A DNA stretch of 64,000 bases, taken from contig OZ007508.1 in NCBI GenBank assembly GCA_963931865.1, forward strand, positions 8,070,781-8,134,780. Reading direction: 5' to 3'. The DNA comes from Axinella damicornis (lineage: Eukaryota; Porifera; Demospongiae; Axinellida; Axinellidae). The position numbers were made by a program, and so were the translations under genes. Shown here piece by piece: positions 44,021 to 56,169 of this stretch. The notes under the pieces are model-generated. The model saw only the letters and a program-made list of their open reading frames with translations. It had not been told where the DNA came from and searched no databases. Each line of letters opens with the position of its first letter. Within the stretch, counting starts at the first letter, position 1.

Positions 44021-44586
44021 GAGGTATGTTCCGATTCCAAAAATGGATGATTTTAGACCATCTATAATCATCCAAAATCGGATTATTGCAGACCATGCAA
44101 AAATCATCCAAATTTGGATGATTTTAGCTTCTAGTTCTCTATAGGGAACCAATATGTTCAATAATCATCCAATTTTGGATGATTCATGCCATCCATTATC
44201 GGATGATTTATTACACTGTAATCAAACATCCATTTTTGGATGATTCATGCCATCCATTATCAGATGATTTATTACACTGTAATCAAACATCCATTTTTGG
44301 ATGATTCATGCCATCCATTATCGGATGATTTATTACACTGTAATCAAACATCCATTTTTGGATGATCCATGCCATCCATTATTGGATGATTTATTACACT
44401 GTAATCAAACATCCATTTTTGGATGATTCATGCCATCCATTATTGGATGATTTATTACACTGTAATCAAACATCCATTTTTGAATGATTCATGCCATCCA
44501 TTATTGGATGATTTATTACACTGAAAATCAAACATCCATTTTCGGATGATTCATGCCATCCATTATTGGATGATTTATTACACTGT
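44021..44586. repeat. 61-bp tandem array of self-complementary units (copy B only)
   Basis: About seven units of 61 bp with core CATCCATTTTTGGATGATTC and CCATTATCGGATGATTTATT. Each unit contains several ATCCA/TGGAT inverted pairs, so transcripts would fold. It replaces the 7.1 kb (5665-12787) present in copy A. Confidence 0.85.
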
Positions 44587-44663
44587 GCGCGCATTTCTTC
44601 GTACCGGTCAGCCAACACTATTGTTCAACCTGACCACTTCAGATCTCGCGGCTACGGCCCTGT
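44587..44663. mobile_element. Right-end remnant of the CAGGGCCGTAGCCGC element
   Basis: Matches 12788-12863, ending CGGCTACGGCCCTG. The left part is missing and joined to the 61-bp array. Confidence 0.85.
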
Positions 44664-45240
44664 AGTACAGTCACATACTACACAAGTCATAGAGCATGTT
44701 GTTTGACATACACACGGACAGTCACATACGTAAACAAGTCATAGAGCATGCTGTTTGACATACACACATACAGTCACATACTACACAAGTCATAGAGCAT
44801 ACTGTTTGACATACACACATACAGTCACATACTACACAAGTCATAGAGCATGCTGTTTGACATACACACGGACAGTCACATACGTACACAAGTCATAGAG
44901 CATGCTGTTTGACCTACACACGTACAGTCACATACGTACACAAGTCATAGAGCATGTTGTTTGACATACACACGGACAGTCACATACGTACACAAGTCAT
45001 AGAGCATGCTGTTTGACCTACATGTACACACGTACAGTCACATACGTACACAAGTCATAGAGCATGCTGTTTGACATACACACGGACAGTCACATACGTA
45101 CACAAGTCATAGAGCATGCTGTTTGACCTACACACGTACAGTCACATACGTACACAAGTCATAGAGCATGTTGTTTGACATACACACGGACAGTCACATA
45201 CGTACACAAGTCATAGAGCATGCTGTTTGACATACACACA
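44664..45240. repeat. 51-bp minisatellite, copy B (about 11 units)
   Basis: Shorter than copy A (about 15 units), with more CACACGGACAG variants. Confidence 0.9.
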
Positions 45241-45285
45241 TATCAAGAGTGCGATTTGGCTAACGTATTTTAACTCGTAACTTAC

Positions 45286-46097
45286 GTCCGTTCCTCATCG
45301 TCCAGGATTCTGCAAGCAATCCGAATCTGGGAGGGACAGTAGGGGAGCTCTGACTACAATCAGCACAGTACACAATCCTTGTGACTGTTGTGTAGATATC
45401 ATGTGACTTCACATGACCCTCCTATCACTTACAAATCTAAAATGTCATGCAACTTTTATCACCGCCAAATGACCCAAGCTTGACTGTCACACAGTCATAT
45501 GAATTGTCGTAAGATCCACATGATAGTCATGTGACTGTGGGTGACACTAATATAGTAAAACTTACCAGAAAGTAGTAGCCGTGTGGTGAGCAGAGGGAGG
45601 ATTTGATCTGCTTGGTGACCATCTTGGAGACGGCGAGACGGTCGTACTTGTGGATGCGGTAGAGGATACCCATGGCGTGGTACTGGATCATCAAGTTGTC
45701 AGAAGAGAGTGCTTCCTGGGCCTTGTTCACCACTCCCCTTCGAGCACAGCCGCTGTGTGTAGGTCATGTGTGTGTGTGCATGTGCATCGTGCGCGTGCAT
45801 GTGTGCGTGTAGTGGGTGTGTGTGCATGTAGTGGGTGTGTGTGCATATAGAAAGACATGACAAGAAGAGAGATTGTGATGGGACCTCAAAATGTTGAAAG
45901 TTTTCTAAGGGATAACTGAAAACACAACATATCTCCAAAGCAACAGAAACTAATTTAGTCAGTGGGTGCAAGAGGACAATTAGGAGAGTAGCCAGGACAC
46001 TAACGTGGGAGGAGATCAGTGATGCACTGGAGACAGCTGGGTTCCTGTCCACAATGGCCTGTTTCATGAAGCGCTCAATGGCCTGAATCATTGTGGT
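45286..46097 (-). pseudogene. COPG: Coatomer gamma exons, copy B
   Basis: Three exons identical in layout to copy A: 46005-46097 (MIQAIERFMKQAIVD), 45566-45752 (NKAQEALSSDN to HGYYFL) and 45286-45326 (IRIACRILDDEER). The splice sites are intact. The TG-rich tract between them is shorter here. Downstream exons expected at lower coordinates are missing. Confidence 0.9.
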
Positions 46098-46466
46098 CTG
46101 AAGAGGGAGAGAGAAGAGAATAGAGTGAACCACACACCAAGGAGGAGCAGAGACGGGTGGGGGAGGAGGGAGGATGTAAAGGTGGAGGAGGAGGATGTAG
46201 AGGTGGTTGAGGGAGGGTGGAAGCAGAGGTGCAAGAGGGGAGGAGGAGGATGAGGTGGGGGAAGAGGAGGGGGAGACAGAAATGAGGAGGTGGAGAAGGA
46301 GCAGACGGAATACGAGGGTTAGTGAATGAATTAGACTACAAGCTCACATCTGTGACGGCTCAGAGCGAATGGATGGCACTGGGTCAGTACTGGTCTCCCT
46401 TTCCGGTCATGTTCTTGGTCAGGCTGCCTGCCATTCACTCGCTCGCCCAAACCCATCCCAGTGAAC

Positions 46467-47090
46467 CTACTTTTAGACAATCAACCATTACCAACGGCCA
46501 GCTCCCACAAATACCTATCTCGTCAGACCTCTCATGGACACAGCACATCCGGAACACAACCAAAGCTGTGAAGCGGCAGATTGGCACCTTACACCAGAAT
46601 TTAAACCGAGCCACCCCTCCAGCTAGACTTGCTATGATTATACAAAAGTTCAATCCTGCCCAAACTTGATTATTGTGCGTCAGTATGGGAACCCCACCAG
46701 AAATCCCTCACTGAAGAATTGGAAAAAAACTCAGAAATTTGCTGGAGAAGTAATCTCCAAACGATGAACTCAGATAGCTACACTTCACTCATGGAGGACC
46801 TCAAGCTCCAACCCCTCAAAAGTCGTAGGACCAATCAGAGACTAAAAGTTTTCTTCAACATAATAAACCATTACTCTTGTATCCCCTCACCCTCCTTCAT
46901 CCCTCATCCACGTCCCTCTCCCCGTCATCCCCACAACCAGATCTTTTATACTCCTTACGCCAGAACTAAATCATGCTTTTTATAGCAACAATAGCTCACT
47001 GGAACTCCCTACCACAATCACTTACTGACTGCAGAACGCCTACGGCCTTTAAGTCAGCTTTACAATGTCTTTGTTTAAATTAAGTACTCT
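46467..47090 (+). pseudogene. LINE RT C-terminal remnant, copy B
   Basis: Same fragment and same frame breaks as 14890-15515, with a few private substitutions. Confidence 0.85.
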
Positions 47091-47302
47091 GTTGTACTCT
47101 TTGTATGTCTGGTCTTACCTGTTTTTTCTTTTATTGTAGTTTCTTTTTCCTTGCATCTGCATTTGTTTATCTATTTATATTTTCTCTGTATCACCTTATT
47201 TCTTTGTTCAGGGGAGGTTCTTACTAGCCGTCAGTTTGCTATCTGCCAACCCATATGTAGCTATGCAAATAGCAACATTACAATTTTTGTAGAGAAAAAA
47301 AC

Positions 47303-50300
47303 ACAACTCACCCCTCACACAGCTCACCCTCACACAGTTACTTAGCTCACCCCTCACACAGCTCACAACACACACAGCTCACCCCCACACAGCTCACCCC
47401 TCACACAGTTCATCCCTCACACAGCTCACCGCTCACATAGCTCGCCTCTCACACAGTTCACCCCTCACATAGCTCACCCTCACACAGCTCACCCCTCACA
47501 CAGCTCACCCTCACACAGCTCACCCCCACACAGCTCACCCCCTACACAGTTCATTCCTCACAGCTCAGCCCTCACAGCTCAACCCCAACACAGCTCACCC
47601 CACACACTGCACACCCCCCACACAGCTCACCCTCCATAGTTCATCCCTCACACAGCTCGCCTCTCACAGTTCACCGCTCACACAGCGCACAGTTCACCCA
47701 TCACACAGCTCACCCCACACACTGCTCACCCCCCACATAGCTTACCCCCACACAGCTCACCCCTCACTGCTCACCCCCCACATAGCTTACCCCCACACAG
47801 CTCACCCCTCACAGCTCACCCCCAACACAGCTCCTCTTACAGTTCACCCCTCACACAGCTCACCCCTTACAGTTCACCCCTCACACAGCTCACCTAGCCT
47901 TGCTCCCAGGCCCACACACAAAACACGGAAGGGGGCCTGGTGACACTTGGCAAAATTCCTTGATTTCGGGTAGGCGAATCACGTTCGTCCATTTCCAATT
48001 ACTGCGTAGTAATTACATTCTTTACCCAGTGAAAAGTGTAGCCGATTGATAAAACTGCTGTTCTAGCCTTCATAACTCACCTCTGGTCGCTCCTTGGCAA
48101 GGACGTTCTACTTAGCCATCACCAACAGCTACTTTCCGCATGATTTCGAATGCATCCAAGTAAGGAATGTAATCGATTACGCAGTTATGCTGACTGTGCA
48201 CATACGGGAATTTTGCCAAGCGTCACCAGGCCCTCTTCCGCGTTCCGCGTGAGGGCCTGGGTATGAGGCTACACCTCACCCATCACACAGTTCATCCCTC
48301 ACACAGCTCACCCTCACACAGCTCACCCCCCATACAGCTCACCCCTCACACAGTCCACTCCTCACCCATCACACAGCTCACCCATCACGCAGCTCAGCCC
48401 TCACACAGCTCACCCATCACACAGCTCATCCCTCACACAGCTCACCCTCACACAGCTCACTCATCATGCAGCTCACCCCTCACACAGCTCACCCCTCACA
48501 CAGCTCACAACACACACAGCTCACCCCCACACAGCTCACCCCTCACACAGTTCATCCCTCACACAGCTCACCGCTCACACAGCTCACCCATCACACAGCT
48601 CACCCCTCACACAGCTCACCCTAACATAGCTCACCCTTCACAGCTCACCCATCACACAGCTCATCCTCATACAGCTCACCCCTCACCTCCCATACAGCTC
48701 ATCCCTCACACAGCTCACTCATCACACAGCTCATCCCTCACACAGCTCATCCCTCACACAGCTCACCCTCACACAGCTTACCCCTCACACAGCTCACCCC
48801 CTCACACAGCTCACCCCTCACACAGTTCACCCCTCACACAGCTCACCCATCACACACAGCTCACCCGCTTACAGTTCACCCCTCACACAGCTCACCCATC
48901 ACAGTTCATCCCTCACACAGCTCACCCTCACACAGCTCACCTCCCATACAGCTCACCCCTCACCCATCACACAGGTCACCACTCACACAGCTCAAAACAC
49001 ACACAGCTCACCCCCACAAAGCTCACCCTTCACAGTTCATCCCGCTCACCGCTCACACAGTTCACCCATCACATAGCTCACCCTCACACAGCTCATCCCC
49101 CACAAAGCTCACTCCTCACAGCTCACCCCCAACACAGCTCACCCCAATACAGCTCACCTCTTAGTTCACCCCTCACATAGCTCACCCATCGCACAGCTCA
49201 TCCCTCACACACTCACCCTCACACAGCTCACTCCTCACACAGCTCACCCCTCACACAGTTCACCACTCACACAGCTCACCCATCACACACAGCACACCCC
49301 TTACAGTTCACCCCTCACACAGCTCACCCATCACACAGCTCACCCACCGCACAGCTCACCCCTCACTCAATCCACCCCTCACCCACCACACAGCTCACCC
49401 ATCACAGCTCACCCCCCCAGTGGCAGATCTAGAAATTTTGAAAGGGGGGTTCAGCAGGTTGGTTGGCATATACACAGCACACCACCGAAGGCGGTGCGCA
49501 GAGCCGCGAATCGGCGATCAGTCCGCGGATGTTTTTTTACGTGTTCTTTTTAGCGACCAGGAAGCGCTCTCGTAGCATCTCTGCGCATTCTGGACACGTT
49601 CCCAGACGCAAAGACGATTGACTAAGTAACCAGTAAGTATCGATGTGTGGGGCTGCTACCTTCCTTCTTTTCATCGTCGACGGATTACAACCACGTATGT
49701 GGACAGTCGATTGAACACCGCGTTATCACTTTATTTTCTAATTATACGTATATACAGAAACAAAAATAATTGATGTAAAATTAAAATTGTGTAGCAAGCG
49801 TAAACCTAGCTGTCTGCCTTCAGGCTTTCAGCCCGCAAACGGTCAAGGTAGGTAAGTTCCTCTTACATTTCAAACATCACCCCTCACACAGCTCACCTTC
49901 CCACAGCTCATCTATCACACAGCTCATCCCTCACACAGCTCAACCTCACACAGCTCACCCCTCACGCAGCTCACCCCCATACAGTTCACCCCTCACACAG
50001 CTCATCCCTCACACAGCTCATCCCTCACACAGCTCACCCTCACACAGCTCACTCCTCACACAGCTCACCCCTCACACAGTTCACCACTCACACAGCTCAC
50101 CCATCACACAGCTCATCCCTCACACAGCTCAACCTCACACAGCTCACCCCTTACGCAGCTCACCCCCATACAGTTCACCCCTCACACAGCTCATCCCTCA
50201 CACAGCTCACCCCTCACACAGGTCACCAATCACACAGCTCATCCCTCACACAGCTCACCCTCACACAGCTCACCCCCATACAGCTCACCCATCACACAGT

Positions 50301-50540
50301 CCATCCATCACACAGCTCACCCACCACACAGCTCACCCTTCACACAGCTCACCCTCACACAGCTCACCCCTCACACAGCTCACCCATCACACAGCTCACC
50401 CCTCACACAGCTCACCCATCACACAGCTCACCCCTCACACAGCTCATCCCCCATACAGCTCACCCCTCACACAGCTCACCCCCATACAGCTCACCCCTTA
50501 CAGTTCACCCCTCACACAGCTCACCCATCACACAGCGCAC
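47303..50540. repeat. 16-bp minisatellite complex, copy B
   Basis: The same three-part array as 15735-18949, with the fold-back at 47895-48271 and the insertion at 49420-49876. Unit numbers differ slightly from A in several places. Confidence 0.9.
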
Positions 50541-50621
50541 CTGTCCTGTCCAGGAGCACAACGATGCTTGGCTGGAGGTCATCACACGAGGCTCCAAAGT
50601 TGGCCAGAGAAGTCACAGTAG
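50541..50621 (-). pseudogene. COPG: Coatomer gamma exon, copy B
   Basis: Identical to 18950-19030, again on the wrong side of the more N-terminal exons. Confidence 0.85.
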
Positions 50622-50665
50622 CTGTCGATTAACAGAGAGAGAACAATCCCTATGGACAGAAGCTC

Positions 50666-52451
50666 CTTATATGACATATGCAGCGGAGGTTGGACATGGT
50701 CATGTGACCTATGTGCGTAGGCAAATTTATATGGAGGTTTACAATGCTGAAGTGTGTTCTCGGTAGTTTTACGAGTATCTCAACAAACTTGGCATCATTT
50801 GAAAGTTCCAGTGGCATAGATTCAAATATGCCGGCAACCCCGTTCAACCCCTGGGTCACTTAGGCTTTACGGCCTCTCAAAAGATCGGCCGCGCGTGATG
50901 GCAGAGAAGCCACACTCCCGGTACTCCAACTGGAAGCCTTCCCAACTGGAAGCGTCTTCAACATACTCCTACCTTTCAAACTCCCCAACTGTAGCTTCAC
51001 TTTTTGTTAGCACTTTACGTTTACCTTCGGCCCCAGGCCATACCGACATGGAAATCAGGCTGGTGAGGTTAGGAACGTAAAACACGCAATTATGCGCAGC
51101 GGATAGTCACATGTGCAGAAAATGTGTCCAACCTCCTTTGACATATAATTATACCAGTAGTCCTTGCGTAGATGCTGGTACAGTAACCTAAAGTACACAA
51201 GAAGTATGCAAGCAGTATGCAGTATATGAAAGTACCGCATAGCGGGTAATTTTCGCGAATCTTCCACAAACCCGTTCTGAAAAACATTTTGCGATTTTTA
51301 ATTTCGCGAATACTGCAGAACTGAGTGGGTATTTCAGTGTGGAGGCGATTGTGCAGGATCAACTACCGTGCCAAAGGGAGTGAGCTACTTGAGGATCCAT
51401 TCGCAGTGGCGGTGATGATTGTCGAGATGATTGTGGGCCACTCTCGAGATCTTGCTGTAGCTTAAGATGGTGTGCTCTGCAGTTGCTCGCTCACCTCTTG
51501 GTTAGCAGCCTGGCAGTGGGGCTGACGGTGGCCGACTATGGTCCTTTGGGGGATCGCAGCCATTAGGCCTACGCACATTGAAAGTAGCGATGCAGTGACA
51601 CGGCTTGCCAGTTCAGGTACTACATGACAAAAAGTTTGATGGAATTTTTTTTTGCGGGCACAAATTTTCGCGTGCGGGCAAATGCAAAAATTTGAGCCTC
51701 GCCAAAATTACCCGCTATACGGTATGCAAGCAATACAATGTATGCAATATAAAAATCTTGCCAAATCTCTCCAAATCTCAAAAACGGGCGGCAAATAATC
51801 CTTTATGACAACTTACTATTGGTCTTCGAGTGTTTTCCTGGCCCAGAAGACTCCCAGTGTCGTGAATATTAAACCGTCGCGAAAGTACCGCGCCAAACCG
51901 TCAAAATCGGTTTTCTTCTTCTTTTTTCAGACGGGCTATTCAAATTTGGCGGACTCCCTCACGACGGTGCTTGCACAAAACAGCAGCATTTTACACAGAG
52001 CAGTGCACGACCCCATCGCTTTGGCAACTTCGAAGTCTCACGAGGTGCTTGAAACCGGTTCAAACCGCCCACTCGATAACTATGGCTTCATGTGCGACGC
52101 CATTTTCTTCATATGTGCGCATGCGTAGAGCAACTTTGAACTTTGAACTCAAATTGTGTACTGCGTGCGGAGTGAATGCTATCAAGTGTGCTGCTATAAA
52201 AATGAGGTAAACAAGTGTAACAAACATTTACACTTGTAGAATAATAGGCTAACACCAACTCTAAAACATGAGTTTAATACAGGCCATACCTCACGCTTGT
52301 GCCTGAGGCAGGTCTCCAAGAAGTCACAGAGCATGCTGTTTGACCTACACACGTACAGTCACATAATTATGTACACTAGTAATAGAGCATGCTGTTTGAC
52401 CTACATGTAGTTATGGGTGGTGTAAGGATGAGTGGCTTCAGTGGAGATTTT
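50666..52451. other. Copy B counterpart of 19075-20861
   Basis: Includes the MITE at 51233-51723. No gene recognised. Confidence 0.6.
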
Positions 52452-52585
52452 TTATCTGGTGAATAAAGGCATGTACTGTTCTTTTAATGATGAGTACAGA
52501 GTGGGATAAAACTGTAGTATATGTGCCAATTCTTTGCATTGCAATGCAGTTCCATTGAATATCTCCTTTGAACACTTACGCTTAC

Positions 52586-52796
52586 TGCCAGTATTGCAAG
52601 CTTCAGGGTTAGAGATTGTAAAGGTGTCAGACATTCGATCACTGTTTTGTTCGTGGTCATACTCCAGGTAAAGTGCAATGGCCTCCCATCTCTTTGGAGT
52701 GTTTTCAGGAAAATGTTCAACAGCAAACAGCAGAGCAGAGACTTGTAAGTAAGTCACAAGAAACGCTTGGGCACCCATGATTCTGTTGGTCAACAA
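52586..52796 (-). CDS. Candidate exon, unknown protein (copy B)
   Basis: Same exon as 20996-21206, with one residue change in the enclosing frame (Asn to Asp before TFTISN) and the same acceptor and donor. Confidence 0.45.
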
Positions 52797-53242
52797 AATA
52801 AGAAAGATAATAGCTGTCATTCAATGTTAGAAATGGAATGCTCCTTTATCAAAAAGTGTTAGCTAGCTACATTTGGAACAACTCTATAGCTAGCTAGCTA
52901 TAGGTAGATAACTAAATTTGATCAAAATGACACTATAGTGGTGTGTAGCTATAGCATCACATTTTTAATAGTGTGTGCTACAACCCAGCTGGTCTGGAAG
53001 TGGGCAGGCAAATAATCATCGTGCATACCTATCTAGGTTTAGCACCTTCGTTTCGCCGTACCCGTCTTTATATTTCGTTGCTATGCAGTTGACGCATGTA
53101 TACAGCTAGCTACGTGCAATCGAATTGCAACGCGCAGCTGTGTCCTCTGATGTAGTTCGGTTTGTATCCTTGCATTCTCTAGCACGACAGCGACAGAGAC
53201 ACGTTCACCGACTGAATACCAGCGCAGCTTCACTTCAAGTGA

Positions 53243-53690
53243 ATGGCACTTTTGCAAAGACGCCTGAGTGCTGCAAACGCTAAGCATTTGGACCTGTCAA
53301 GACACCTCAGCGCACCACTGCATTATCTGCTGCCATCTCAATCAGATGCTATTGGCGTTCCTCTGGAGTTTGTCTTATTTCCGCTGTTAATGGCCACAGC
53401 AGGGTGTATTGGGGTAAATGGCCACATGAGAATAAACAGGAATTGGCTAGAACCAGCCATTCTATGGTTCATTGTGGCGGCGAAAAAGGGGGAGAAGAAA
53501 ACTGCTGCCGTGAGAAGACGATCTATCTGAAAACAAGCCGAAGACACCTCCAGAGTTGTTGGTAGACAACTTTAGCTTCGAAGAACTGCACTCAGTTATG
53601 AAACGGAACGGCGGTCAGGTTTTGGGAATCTTTGACGAAATGTCGTCCTTTTACACCCAGCTTGACTTGTTCCAGCATACAGGTTGGTGT
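53243..53690 (+). pseudogene. DUF3987-like fragment, copy B
   Basis: Same as 21651-22150, but about 52 bp are deleted after KKTAAV, giving a frameshift and early stop (RRRSI). The downstream FSFEELHSVMKRNGGQVLG segment is still recognisable in another frame, with Leu to Ile in the VLGL block. Confidence 0.6.
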
Positions 53691-54107
53691 AAGTGTATGT
53701 ATGATTAACCTATAATACACGCATAATGCTATTACTAGCTATAATTATGCATTTGCACTGAACTGAACTACAATCTCAGAGTGTTTTACTAGCAATGCGA
53801 AGGAGAAGAGCGGATCAAATGTCGAATTTTTAAAGGTGCCTAAAAATGGAAGGTGCAGTACTGCCTATTGCAAGTTTCTAGACTATTTTTTCCCCATTTA
53901 GCTAGGTATCGGTGTAAATATAGAAGAATAATATTATTGGCTAATATCTAGCTACGTACTTCAGCTGTTTTAAAGCTAGCTAGCCTGCAACTCTGAGTAA
54001 TGACAAGTCATAATAATGCAATGATGTCATAAGAATTTTTAAACGCTGGTACATGTACATGATAACTTTCAGTGCACGGTGAGCCTACGCAAACACTCAA
54101 TTGGGGA

Positions 54108-54660
54108 TGAGACAGTTATGGGCCCGGGCATGGGCTGGAATCCAGCTGAGGCTACAAGCAAATGCATGCAATCGGAGAGAGCTCGAGCAGCAGTCAAAGC
54201 GGATCGGGGATCTGGGAGCAGGAACCGAAGTGGACGCAATCGGGGAGCAGCAGTTGAATTTTGAAGCGGACGCAAGCAGCGAGAAGCAGCTGAAGCGGAT
54301 GCAATCGGGGAGCAGCAGCTGAACATGAAGCGGACACAGTGGGGGAGCAGCAGCTGAACATGAAGCGGACACAGTGGGGGAGCAGCAGCTGAACATGAAG
54401 CGGACACAGTGGGGGAGCAGCAGCTGAACATGAAGCGGACACAGTGGGGGAGCAGCAGCTGAACATGAAGCGGACACAGTGGGGGAGCAGCAGCTGAACA
54501 TGAACAGCAGCTGAACATGAAGCGGACACAGTGGGGGAGCAGCAGCTGAACATGAAGCGGACACAGTGGGGGAGCAGCAGCTCTGCACAGAGAGCTGTCC
54601 AGCACCGGATTACTCACGTAGGTGGAAGTAGCTGAGCGAGCGAATCGAGCGAAGCTACTT
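54108..54660. repeat. 35-bp VNTR element, copy B (about 8 units)
   Basis: Same flanks as 22561-24005. It retains a 3' segment (GAGCTGTCCAGCACCGGATT) that copy A lacks and that the inverted relative at 62500-62885 also has. One unit is truncated near 54500. Confidence 0.9.
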
Positions 54661-54682
54661 GTAATTTGCATAGGGTATAAGG

Positions 54683-54843
54683 TAGCCTCGTTCCCAGGCC
54701 TACCCCGTTTTTTCTGTTCTTCTGTTTCCGTTGACAATAATACATGGATGCGGAAGGGTTTTCACCGCCCTACCGCATCCGTGTATTATTGCCAACGGAA
54801 ACCGAAGAACAGAAAAAACGGGGTAGGCCTGGGAACGAGGCTA
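54683..54843. repeat. Long hairpin, copy B
   Basis: Counterpart of 24027-24186. Confidence 0.9.
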
Positions 54844-55012
54844 GGTATAAGGCATGTAATATCCAATATTCACTGTTCAATTAGTTGCTATGGGGAAAGA
54901 TAGAGCCTCCCAGTGGGACTTCATTATTGAACCCACTTAAATGCAGCTTAGTCTCAGGTAGATAGTTATTCATTCCTAATGTTAAAGCTGATGGCTTCTG
55001 TGGGCCTGCAAC

Positions 55013-55676
55013 CTAATTAGGCAGGTCTTGGAAGACACATTTATATATACCTTTCCAAGAATACTACCCCCTCACTGAGCTGAACAAATGGACAGCCCCT
55101 GAGCAGAGCTGGGAATGTCATTGGAAGTAGGCCTTGATACATTATGCTAGCATAATTATTATTATCATTTTGTGGAATCAAAAGCATTATGTTAGATGTG
55201 AGAACAAGTTTTACATTACAGTTTCCTGCTCACATATTAGCATGACAGTATAGTCTTCCAGAGAAGATTGCTGCTGGTGATTGGAGTGTCGAGGCCTACA
55301 TTGATGTGCCAGCATCATGGGTGTCCATTAACCCTTTCCCAACCAATGACGCCATATGGCGTCATGAGACTTTCAGCTTCATGGTGTCACATTCGGCAAT
55401 GTCCTTGGGAGATAGGCTCTGCACCAGCAGAAAGGGCGGGGCAGGGGGAGGTGGGTGGGTGCACCCGAAGGGTGCAAACAGCATGGCCGTGTCTGGGCTC
55501 AGCTTTGAACAGCCCTTGGTTGGAGCTGGGTAGGCCAAATCTCGGGTTTTAAGCATAAATGGGCCTAGAAAACAGTGGTCTCACCTTGCAGAGCCTCGAA
55601 TTCCAGTGTTCAAGGCTGATTTTTCTGCTAGAGCGAGTTACCATCGCCCGAGCATCTTGATCGCGTACACGTTAAT
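55013..55676. other. Start of 3.7-kb insertion in copy B, no gene
   Basis: No recognisable coding. Contains a small palindrome, TGACGCCATATGGCGTCA, at about 55347. Confidence 0.4.
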
Positions 55677-55880
55677 GAGTGGGTGTGTGGCCTAGTGGTT
55701 AAAGCACTTGACTGTGGTGTGAGAGGCCACAGGTTCGAGTCCCACCAGTTGCGCCTAGGAAGGGTTTTTCTCCAGGCTTTCTGGTTTCCCTTCCCAGGAG
55801 AGGCTTCAAATAAGCATTAAATTGCTTTCTGCCAATCCTGCCCATCTGGGGAAATGTTCCTAAAGAAAAAAAAAAAAAAA
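55677..55880 (+). mobile_element. tRNA-derived SINE
   Basis: Box A-like TGGCCTAGTGGTTAAAGC, box B-like GGTTCGAGTCC, central domain GGGTTTTTCTCCAGGCTTTC and a poly(A) tail. Same family as 1348-1709, with a more complete head. Confidence 0.9.
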
Positions 55881-56169
55881 TGGCCAGAATCACGAATGTG
55901 GTAAGCATGGCTGTGTGCAGTTCTGTGTGAAGTTTTGAGTCTGAAAACCAATTGGAACCTTATCTAGGGTATGTTACAAGCTAAAAAACTGACCTCCATA
56001 ATCTGTGGGTTTTAACTTAATAGGGTGCTGCTAAATGATGGGGCATTATATTGTGGCCTGGGAACGAGGTCAATTAATGCATACGGAAGGGAGAGTAACT
56101 TGTACTTACTTGCATATCTTACATGCTGCATACAGCAAATAGCACTCCATCATTCTGGCGCTATTTGCT

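Noticed and set aside
55327..55675. piggyBac-type MITE starting TTAACCCTTTCCCAACC
   Set aside because: A TTAA-CCCTTT left end is present, but no matching AAAGGGTTAA right end was found.
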